Positions 55,701-64,000 of a stretch of 64,000 bases of DNA are shown one piece after another. Location of the stretch: positions 32,148,129 to 32,212,128 of the forward strand of contig OY743180.1 in assembly GCA_963555705.1 (NCBI GenBank), in the 5' to 3' direction. Position 1 is the first letter of the stretch, and every line of letters starts with the position of its first letter. The stretch is from Ligustrum vulgare. Its lineage: Eukaryota > Streptophyta > Magnoliopsida > Lamiales > Oleaceae. Both the position numbers and the translations under genes were made by a program. Below the pieces are notes generated by a model. That model had not been told where the DNA came from. It made no database searches and saw nothing but the letters and a program-made list of their open reading frames with translations.

Positions 55701-58700
55701 ATGACGAAATGACAGAGAATGTTGTATATTTGATTCATAATTTGGAAATACAAAATGAAAGAAATGAAATGACAAATAAGGAAGGCAGGTTTCGAGAGCT
55801 GCCCCTCTCCAATTGATCCAGAATTTTCTTTACGTTTCTGCCTCCCCCCTCCATCCTACTCTCCCTTCTTTATTCAATTGTAACAACCTGACACATTTTA
55901 ACTAACACCCCCCACCCCCCCCCCCACCCCCCGCTATTCTCGAATATTTTAATTAAGTCCCCTTCTTGTGACGTCTGGAATAAGTGAACTGTATAGGGGG
56001 CTTATCAAGATCATTGCCTGCTAGCACATTTAGTGATGCTAGAGAACTCATCATTAAGAAAACAGGTCATTGGAAGCACCAGTGCATAGCTCAATTTGGT
56101 GAAAGTATGAAGAGAAAACGACAATCACAGCAACACCATCTTTTCTCAGAAGTGGGGCTCATGGGCTCGCACATGAATGCTCACTTTGGTGAAAGCTTAA
56201 AGAGAAAACAAACAAACAAACAAAGCAATACTAACGTGATCTAGTTAAATTTTATTTCGGACATTCCCCTTCTTTTTAGCTCCTTTAGTAGTTGAAGTCT
56301 GGATGATGGACAAACCCTCTTGTAAATCACTTGTATCAAAATTTTCAAAGAAATCATCTTAATAAAAAGGAGTTAAGGCTCCTCTTCCATGTCAAATTGA
56401 CCAATATGTAAGGGAAAAAATAATGTTTTTAACACAGCTTTTGGAGAAAGAAAGATTTGTAGGTAGAGATGAATCCGCAACTTAAACTTGAATAGAACTT
56501 TCGGATATATGATTTGGCCCAAAAATATAGGTTGTCATAAACCAAGGAATCTATCAGGGACAGACATGGAGACTGCTCACCAGGCAAACCATGCCACCAT
56601 GGACCTCGTAAGTTGGTCTCCTGAATAAGGGGCACGACAGAGACTTAAAATAACAACAGGAGAGAGCAGATGCTGAAAGAAAAGTCCCCAGAGATGACAT
56701 GAGCAATCAGGTATAAGCCCAACTTGCAAATCATTAATGCTACTCGCATACTATGCTTTTCTCAGTGAAATCATTCAAAGGAGAATCCAAACCACGCTGG
56801 GACTCAGTTGATGTGATTTCCATTATATGGCAAGTGACTGAAGGCCCCACCTATTTATATGAATGTTATGGTGCTAGATATATTCCATAATATTGTTCAG
56901 TAAAGATGATGTAGAATCAACAAAATTTTGCAACATTATATAACAATTAGGAAACTCGTACGCAAGGGCGAAACTAGATGTTCTTTACCTGGTGGGCTGA
57001 AAAATTTTTAGATGGAAGAGAATGGAAGGGGGCGTAGCCCCTCTTTCGGGGGCAGCGCCCCCGAATTTTTTTTTTTCACCAGAAGATTATTGAAGCCAAA
57101 GGTCTACACCAATTTAACTTCATTGGAAGTATGATGAGAACTTTAATATAGACATTTTATAGCATAGTAAAAAAAATTGTGCAAAGATTAGTAAACCGCT
57201 CAAATTTTTTGATCTTATACTTAAGAAGAAAAATAAAAAATTCAATATCCACAAAAGGTCAATTTTAAATAAAAAAAGGGCTTGGCCTTTTAGTCCATCA
57301 GAAAGAAAGAAAGGGGAAAAGGACCATCAAAATATCCACAAAATGTCTATTTTTAATGAAAGCGGCTTGGATTGATGAGTATGTTTGCATACTTATGTTT
57401 GCTTTAAATTATAGGTAATTGTTAGTGTTTTAAAATTTGATATTGCCTAATTGTGTATTTATTTTGTTTATTTCAGGAAAAACTCAATTTGGACGCGTTT
57501 GGAAGTTAAATGGGAAAAAAAAAGATTAAAATCGTACAAAAATAGCAACTTAGGAACCAAATGGTAAGCTTTCAAAAGGTAAAGGACTTGAGATGCAAGT
57601 ATAAAAGGACCTATCTGAAATAAAAGTGGAATCATGATGACTTAAGTGAAGAAGATAGAAACTGTAGGACTTGATGTGCAAATATTAAATTAAAGGACCA
57701 ATATGCAAAAATACAATAAAAAGGAATAAAATTCAAAGTGGGAAAAAATGTCCATCAAAATGAAACTTGCGGGAATCGAACCCTGCAACTCTTGCATAGC
57801 ATGGAAGTAACCTGCCATTTGAGCTACACTGCCTTGTGTAAATATTTTCACTGGTGGGCTTTATATCATATAAGATTTATTTGTGTCTTGACAATTTGAC
57901 TTTTCAAAATATATATATTTTTTTTAACTGGTAGGCTAGAGCCTACCCCTAGCCCATGCCTAGTTTCGCCCCTGCTCGTACGACAACTAACAAAAAAAAT
58001 AAAAATAAAAAACCCCTAAAGGTTTGTTCTTAGCAAATTTGGGTATATAGGCACATGAATAATTTTCCTTCACACTATATTCAATCCATCATTCCATCTG
58101 CTTAAAGCACAATGCAGATGTAAAAAGACAAACAGGATACTCATGGACTAATAGAGTTTCACAACAAGAAAAGAGAAATTAACTAGAAATGAAGTGTTTA
58201 ATGAGCAAAGTGAGATAGATGATATTTGTTTCTTGTACGGCAATGGAAATATTAGAATAGCACCAGTTCAGTCCTAAGATGGATGACTTTTTATTGCTTG
58301 TAAAGCAATGAAAGTATTAGAATAGCACCAATTCAATCCTATAATTCAACATCTTTCACAGAAGTAGTAATGTTAAACCAGATAAACAAGATCCTAGAGG
58401 TGCTTGTTCCAGGGAAAAGAGTGAGCCGACACCAACCTGTGTTGTCAGAAATGCCTCATCATTGCAAGGGGGTGCATCCAGAACCTCAGACTCAAACTGT
58501 AGCGTTCGACGCCTTTTTACTTGTGAAGAAGGCTCCCTGTATTTCTCTAACTCTTTTCCTGCAGTTGCTGCAGTTCATTCAAATGACTTTCAAGATGAGA
58601 TAAGTATATTCAAAACAGTCGTAAATACATAGAACATTGTTTAGCAAGTATATGATTTGGTAAATACTGGAGATTCATCAATATGTTCAGAATCACTTGT

Positions 58701-59776
58701 CCCAACACAATAACAATATTTTAATGTTATCTTTGTTGCCTATACAAAAATGTCTTCGAATGTTCCCAAGACTTGTTCCTACATCTTCCAAGCATTCCTA
58801 CATCTTCAAGCATTCTCAAGATTAACAGCTAATTTGCAATAAACAGGTAAAGAAACAACCATATACTTGAAGAAACTTCAAGAAAGTAATAATCTACCAA
58901 AGTTGGTTCCATGGTAAGTCAAATCTCCACAAGCCTTAACTGGAGTAGCTTCATCCTCAAAGATACAAGAGAAATCTTCATTTTTGTTCGCTCCATTTAA
59001 TAGGCATTTAGACATATCTGTTCAACAAAGCAAGAAAAGTTCAACAGGAACAACCTCATTTCAGTAAACACACAACTATGACCTTGAGCTTGAAGACCGG
59101 TGTTAGACTTACCAATACTGGCGTTATCTTCAAGAATAAAATCCTGACTTTGCCAATCCCACATGTTTCTGTGACATTTTGCAATTAATACAGGAAGGTC
59201 AAAGTTCGAAAAGCAGTGTAAAGTGTCAGGAGTTAAATCCACACCATGTAAAGGAGAGAAAATGTACACCTATCGATATGTATTCAAGCCATAGAAGTGA
59301 TATTCGAGCAGCGTTGACAATAGATAAAACAACAACAGATACAAAGTTTCAAACCACAAAATGAATGAACATAGTTGAGCAATAAAACAGGCCATCCGCA
59401 CACCCAAAATCAAGAAAATCACATGGAGTTTTTGTACTAGATATTTACACATTTTGTAAATTTTAATACACATAATACCGAGAATATCAAACAGATAAAA
59501 ATAAAAATTAAGTACATAAAATGCACAAAAAGAAAAGAAAAAGGAACATTAAAGCATATCACAATTCACTGCATTAAAACTTGTAAAATGTAAACACAAA
59601 ATCAAGCAGGACCCGTATCATCCATCAGCATTTCAATTCTTAAAAACCCATTGCAAGTGACTGCATTTTATAGTAATCAGTATTGACACGCAGAAAAAAT
59701 CAACACAAACCCAAGGCCAACCCATTAATCCACTGCCCTAAAAAAAACCAACTTACTTGGCATTATCGTGGTTCAT
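49716..59776 (-). CDS. XRI1: XRI1-like protein (X-ray induced transcript 1), 289 aa, 9 coding exons
   Basis: XRI1 is a small plant nuclear protein induced by ionising radiation. In Arabidopsis it is needed for pollen development and interacts with the meiotic recombination factor MND1. Minus-strand coding exons: 59757-59776, 59113-59168, 58898-59017, 58437-58558, 50585-50648, 50385-50487, 50250-50293, 50074-50157 and 49716-49972. They sum to 870 nt with all junction phases consistent. Landmarks: WDWQSQDF near the N-terminus, the basic [10 protein letters not shown] in exon 4, MSQWVAGFA in exon 5, [14 protein letters not shown] in exon 6, [10 protein letters not shown] in exon 7, and the conserved C-terminal [10 protein letters not shown]...[11 protein letters not shown]. 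Introns are GT-AG, except intron 7, whose donor is GC. Intron 4 (50649-58436) holds a complete chromovirus and an hAT element. The start is the only in-frame ATG before exon 2. No lesion is seen; length fits the roughly 300-aa Arabidopsis protein. Confidence 0.9.
50670..51024 (-). repeat. 3' LTR, 355 bp
   Basis: Near-identical to 55633-56007 apart from a shorter C-tract and the terminal 15-bp deletion (T directly joined to CTGAATTGC). The last 19 residues or so of the polyprotein are encoded in it. Confidence 0.88.
51025..55583 (-). pseudogene. Chromovirus gag-pol polyprotein, broken
   Basis: From the 5' end: gag coiled coil (55583-55380) and gag core (55250-54780); knuckle variant [14 protein letters not shown] (about 54545); protease [11 protein letters not shown] (about 54290); RT from [25 protein letters not shown] (53640) to [12 protein letters not shown]; RNase H (52850-52600, degraded); integrase HHCC (about 52300-52160) and core with [17 protein letters not shown] and [10 protein letters not shown] (52088-51700); and a chromodomain-like end, [16 protein letters not shown]...[10 protein letters not shown] (about 51150-51040), typical of Del/Tekay. 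Lesions: stop/frameshifts near 54960, 54270, 53640, 53290, 52860-52590, 52100 and 51530. At 53290 a T-run causes a frameshift and the first catalytic Asp of the RT (normally FFDDIL) is Tyr. Confidence 0.87.
55618..56007 (-). repeat. 5' LTR, 390 bp
   Basis: TGATAAGC...GCTTATCA. Contains an expanded C-rich tract (55906-55933) that is short in the other LTR. Confidence 0.9.
56963..57974. mobile_element. hAT-type non-autonomous element in XRI1 intron 4
   Basis: TSD CTCGTACG (56955-56962 and 57975-57982), the 8 bp expected of hAT. Terminal inverted repeats are CAAGGGCGAAACTAG and, inward from the right, CAGGGGCGAAACTAG. There is a local hairpin GGGGGCGTAGCCCC... and GGGGGCAGCGCCCCC near 57030-57062. 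No transposase. The interior (57374-57760) resembles an Athila/Tat-type LTR (TGATGAGTATGTTTGCATAC) and includes a tRNA-like segment. Confidence 0.85.
57764..57834 (-). tRNA. tRNA-like pseudogene
   Basis: On the minus strand: box A-like TAGCTCAAATGG (57815-57826) and box B GGTTCGATTCC (57772-57782), 32 bp apart. The T-arm and anticodon arm are partly pairable, with GCT in the anticodon position. The acceptor arms do not pair and the Ser-type long arm is absent, so it is a decayed or tRNA-derived sequence, not a working tRNA. Confidence 0.45.
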
Positions 59777-59961
59777 TTTTTTATGGGTTTCTTCACTAAG
59801 CAAGCGAATACAAAACAACAAATGAACACCCAGAACTAGAACATAAAGGAAAACGAGAATGATAGCTTTCTATAATCAGAATCCCGAATCCCAACCTTAA
59901 AACAGTGAAAAATAGCCGTTATTATGGATCGGAAAATGTATGTATATGAGTGTATTTATAA
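59777..59961 (-). promoter_or_regulatory. XRI1 TATA box and 5' UTR
   Basis: On the minus strand TATAAATA at 59953-59960 lies about 180 bp upstream of the start codon. Transcription would begin near 59925. The leader to 59777 has no ATG that I could see before the start codon. Confidence 0.6.
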
Positions 59962-60534
59962 GCGCAGCCGCAGACAACCCATCTACTATTGCTTTATATT
60001 ATACTTTATAGAATACAGCCATGGAGAGAAAAAAAACTGTCCCTAAAAATCTGGAATGTGAAGAAGAATTTTCTTTTTCTTTTCTTTTTTTTCCTTTTTC
60101 CTTTTTTTTTTTATTTTTTTTGACGGGTTATTGAGTGCACTAATAATTGCTCCGGGTTGTTAGATTAGGACCTTTGAACCCGGATATAACAGGAGGCAGA
60201 TTGTGTATTTGTGTTGGATTTGAATTTTGGTTAATGAAGTAGCCTTATTAATTACCTCTAAAAATGTGTTCACGGTTGGGGTTATAAACCAAAATTTAAA
60301 TTTAAATTATACAATTTTTCAATCCACCATTTAATGATTTAATCACACATATTTTACCTAAAAAACTTCAAATAATCCAAATTAAATTGCGGCTCCCAGC
60401 TGTCGAAAGAAACTAAATGATACCAAAAATGATATTCTTGTTATGTTTATTTATGGATTAATTTTACTAATGATCATAGAACTTTTCGGTTAGTTCACCA
60501 GAATACTGAATTTAAGAAGGATAAATTTATTTGT

Positions 60535-60605
60535 AATTGGGTTACTCCCCCCTCACATCGAGAGGGGACAGGGGCCCCTCCATGCGAGGGGGGAGTAACC
60601 CAATT
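60535..60605. repeat. Perfect 20-bp GC-rich inverted repeat
   Basis: Arms 60535-60554 and 60586-60605 (AATTGGGTTACTCCCCCCTC and its complement) around a 31-base spacer, which itself contains GGGGCCCC. It stands out sharply from AT-rich surroundings. Confidence 0.9.
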
Positions 60606-61600
60606 TGTCATCCAGTTTATACATATAGCAATGCCCATTTAAGAAATATCATTCAACTTTACAATATGTTTTAGGGTTAATTGCACCTTATACTTCATTT
60701 TTTGGCTCAATTGACAAAATACTATTTGAAGGAAAAAAACTGAAAATTACGTTGTCTTCTTCTCCAAAGTGAAATCGTCGTTAATGTGTCACCTTCATCC
60801 GCCCGACTAACCGCACAACCACAAGCCACTACCTCGCACTGAACCACCACCACCACTTCATCAAATAAATCTTCTGCACCACCGCCGGAGAGGGAACGAA
60901 GACTGCGACTGTGAAGGAGAGGGAAGATGACGAGGAATCAGGTTTTCCTCCCGCAATCTTCTGTAACTACTACTACTGCCCGATTTTAAGCATTCTCGTC
61001 TCTGAATGATTAACACATGTAGCACATGTAGTGCAAATGGTGTGGTGGTGGTGGTTGTGGTGGTGAGTGAGGGTTATGACGCTTGTGTACGGTGCGTTGG
61101 TTGCCATATGTGGTAGAGAGGAGTTGTGGTGACATCGTGGTGATGTGCTAGTGGAAGTGATGGTGATGGTGGTGGTTGGGTTTGGGGTGGCAGCGTCGGT
61201 GAGGTGAGTAGTGGGGTTGGTAGTGTCGCCGGTGGAATCCTTCACCGTCATATTGGAGGCAAAGTATCATAATCAAAGTGTAAAGTTTCAAGTTGTGATA
61301 CTACAATTTCGTCAAAAGTATCATAAAAATTTGATAAAGTTTCAAGTTATGATACCAAAAATTTGAAAGTATCATAAGTATCATATTATGATACTTTAAA
61401 AGTATCATAAGATACTTTGAAAGTATCACGACATGATACTTGATCAAAATAGTATTTTTTAAAAAAAAAATAATTGAAGTATTTTTCAGTTTTTTTTTAA
61501 ATGTAGTAAATTTCAATTATGATACAAAAAGTAAGGTATTTATACAAACATCCCTATGTTTTATTCAAACCATCAACCTTTTTTAGCGATCAATTTTCAA
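60606..61600. repeat. Non-coding stretch with GGT-rich and GTATCAT repeats
   Basis: A GGTGGT/GTGGTG simple repeat at 61030-61215 (a His/Thr-rich ORF on the minus strand arises from it). Many GTATCAT/ATGATAC motifs in both orientations at 61300-61440, including the near-palindrome AGTATCATATTATGATACT. No gene seen. Confidence 0.6.
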
Positions 61601-61607
61601 CTAAAAA

Positions 61608-61634
61608 CTAGATCCACACCCGTGCAATGCACGG
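61608..61634 (-). mobile_element. Helitron 3' terminus
   Basis: On the minus strand a 6-bp stem hairpin CCGTGCATTGCACGG (61620-61634) is followed by GTGTGGAT and CTAG, with T as the next base. This is the canonical Helitron 3' end. The element would extend to the right. Its 5' end (TC...) could not be located. Confidence 0.65.
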
Positions 61635-61639
61635 ACACA

Positions 61640-63562
61640 TTCAATTGTCAATGAAAAATATTTTCAGTCATGGCTGAAAAAATAAGCAAAAATTAACAAA
61701 AGTTAATTCAAATCAAACCAAAATACAGGTAGCAAAACTTGCACTTGTGTGAATGATCTCCAAAGTCCAAGTATTCTGTTGTTTCTTAGAAAAAAATATT
61801 TCACCCACAGAAAACCAATAAATCAAAATTAGCTTTCAAGTATATGATTAAAATATTTGAAGTACAAAATGAATAAATTAACTTGGGTTAATGAGTGTAC
61901 GAAACAATATAAAATGAATTTAACTCTAATAACTTGTTTCATAAAAGAGCAATAAAATTATAATGAATAATTTATTAAAGTCTCATGGTATAAAGTATAT
62001 CCATAGTAAATTAAATTTACACGAATAATCCATTCTTATATATACATATGATTTAACAATATATTTTTTATTTAAAAAAATAAATTTTGCACAAATTGAA
62101 TACATAATTAACACAAATAAATAACTTTCCTCTAAAAAGAATTAAGTTTATAACATACATTAACTTTGTACATGATAATTAATAATTCATTTCAGTAATA
62201 GATTTTTATTTTAATATTATATAATTTTTGTTTTCCTACAACAAAAAGTACAAACTATTGATGAGTACATTTAAAAAAATAAAAAAATTTGAATTATTAT
62301 GCAGTCGGTTATGCAGATATTTGAAAGAGGAGGAAAAACAAAAGTAGAACAAATGAAACCCTCATAAGCTTCTAGACTGTTATATATAAACTCACATACA
62401 TATTATACCTCTGCCGACCCTTGTATGAAACTTGAGATAACCATTGCCTTCTTCAACATATGCCATCATTCATAGATCTCTCGACCCTTTTCGTGTAATA
62501 TATTTTTACAAAATAAATTTGTTCGTAATTAAGGCATGATATTGAACTTCACATTTGAAATCACATAAATTTTCATCAGTGGACAATGTATACATATTGT
62601 AGCATGAAGAAAAAATAAGTTCATTTTTACCTTAATCCTCTGTATTTCTTCTCGATTTATTTTATTTTTTCAAAAATTGGTATAAAATATGTCAGTATAA
62701 TCGGTATGTGAAAGAAGTGATTTATTTAAGTTTCTTCAAGTAATCCCATTTTTATCGCATTAAAATCTCGTCTCAAAGTCTATGAAATGTTAATACTCTT
62801 CTCGTATTTTTTGTTTTCTTAAAATATAGATTTTAATTATTTCTTACATTTTTGTTTTTTGTTTTTTCTTAGAGGCAGGTTATCTTAAGCCGAAACTAAC
62901 GGAATGATGTGGATTTAGGATCGTTTTCCTAAATTTTCACACCATTAAACCAGAAATATATCTCAATCAGATGTGTTAATGTATAATATTTCTTCTCCCT
63001 TTTAGAAAAGTTGTGAAATGTAATGTTAGGTTTAATAATAGATCTGGAAAATACTTGTAAAATTATTAGTTTTTTTTAGCGTCATTTGTGAGTTTATGTA
63101 AAATAATGTAGATCAAGGCCAAATATGGACCTTCTAATATTTGTTAAAAAAAAAAACTCGTTGGGGATGATGCTGCATTCAGATCCATGCATGTCTAACC
63201 CGACACGAAGATTTACTACAGATTTGTCATCAGGTAGGTACATAAACCTTATTCATATCTTCTTCTTTTTTTTCGTTTTCCTTAATTACTCTGAACACAA
63301 ATTGAACAACCTTCTTTCTATTTTTTATTTACACTATAATAATGCATGAATAATGTATTTAATGCATGTACTTATTTATGTATTATTATTATGTAATTAA
63401 TAGAAATTTTATTATATTATTACATACTTCATTACTATATACATGTTTTTACATTTCATGATAGAATAATAAGTAATAACAGATTTATGCATGACTATAA
63501 GTCTATAATGACCCTTTAATTTTAATTTTGTACAATTTGATTGGTGACTTGAGTAAGGATGG
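61640..63562. other. AT-rich DNA, possibly Helitron body
   Basis: No Rep/helicase or other coding sequence recognised. Confidence 0.35.
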
Positions 63563-64000
63563 TGATGTGATCCCGGGAGGGGATCACAACGAACACACGG
63601 AATTAAACTAAACAAAGATAGGAAAGATCCAGATTCAGCTAAGAAATACAAGAACACAATAATTAAAATACTGGAAAAGATAAAATTGACGGTAGGACCT
63701 GAACCCAACAATCACGACGCAATAAATTGACAGTGCGGATTGAAGAACCGAGGTTTTCGAAACGCCACAAGGGATATCAAACTCCTTGATAAGTTTCTGA
63801 TTGGAACGCCACAAATATTCAAGAAAATATTTGATAAGTTCAATGGAATGTTCTTCAAGAACAAGAAAAAGGAATCCTCCTTTTCTAGAGAGAAAATTCT
63901 CAATTCATTCAATAATATCCAAGTTGTTGTTTCATAATGAAAAACAAAGTAATATAATGTAAAAACTGACCTAACTAGGTTTTTGCCGCTAATTGAGCCC
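63563..64000 (-). repeat. LTR of the 41409-42315 family, cut by the window end
   Basis: Begins TGATGTGATCCCGGGAGG and follows 41409 onward closely for the whole visible length with few differences. Orientation is the same as the solo LTR. Whether it is solo or part of an element cannot be seen. Confidence 0.85.

Larger units (their letters stand above)
50670..56007 (-). mobile_element. Ty3 chromovirus, Del/Tekay-like, in XRI1 intron 4
   Basis: TSD AGATC (50665-50669 and 56008-56012). 5' LTR 55618-56007, primer site on its inner side (about 55603-55617, TGGTATCAGAGA), polypurine tract GGCGGGGGGTAT (51025-51036, minus), 3' LTR 50670-51024. LTR ends are TGATAAGC/GCTTATCA; the outer end of the 3' LTR has lost 15 bp. 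It is transcribed in the same direction as XRI1. The gene splice sites are untouched. Confidence 0.92.

Noticed and set aside
60973..61251. His/Thr-rich 92-codon ORF on the minus strand
   Set aside because: Composition comes from the GGT/GTG simple repeat. It has no recognisable domain.
60661..61560. Possible MITE with ACCTTA...CTTTTT-like inverted ends
   Set aside because: The end similarity is weak and no TSD could be identified.

Overview
The window is plant nuclear DNA. It is AT-rich and gene-poor, and it carries the transposon families typical of angiosperms: Ty3 chromoviruses, Athila/Tat elements, Copia, CACTA, PIF/Harbinger, hAT and Helitron ends. The one clearly intact host gene is a spliced homologue of XRI1 (X-ray induced transcript 1), with GT/GC-AG introns and a plant TATA box. 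This indicates a flowering plant, probably a eudicot. The species cannot be named from the sequence alone. No rRNA, CRISPR or prokaryotic features are present.

Layout. 1-6641: a non-autonomous LTR retrotransposon on the minus strand. Its LTR is 2.17 kb, and it has a Met-tRNA primer site and a polypurine tract. In place of gag-pol it carries, in antisense, an uninterrupted LOG-type (cytokinin-activating) coding sequence and an unrecognised 183-codon ORF. 6642-11640: AT-rich DNA with one Harbinger MITE (8083-8619). 11648-22600: a decayed Tat-lineage gag-protease, split by a 6.8 kb PIF/Harbinger element (13586-20381) and by a MITE of the same family immediately beside it (20385-20893). 22601-36600: a minus-strand Athila-type element, split by a 6.6 kb chromovirus-like element (23112-29684, TSD TGTAT) and by a CACTA-like element (31614-34379). 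36601-43616: an oppositely oriented Athila-type gag-protease derivative with its 3' LTR, which holds a solo LTR (41409-42315). 43617-49240: AT-rich relics, namely Copia gag/integrase and a Helitron-like end.

49716-59776 (minus strand): the XRI1 homologue, 9 coding exons and 289 codons. Intron 4 is about 7.8 kb and contains a Del/Tekay-like chromovirus (50670-56007, TSD AGATC) and an hAT-type element (56963-57974, 8-bp TSD). 59777-64000: the XRI1 promoter and 5' UTR, a strong GC-rich inverted repeat, a Helitron end, and the start of another LTR related to the solo LTR.

The most interesting points are the captured LOG coding sequence inside a gag/pol-less LTR element; clusters of CG-containing palindromes upstream of the TATA boxes of several unrelated LTR families, with LTR deletions that run exactly from motif to motif; the parental Harbinger element lying beside its own MITE; and the CACTA-like insertion that lacks one terminus.
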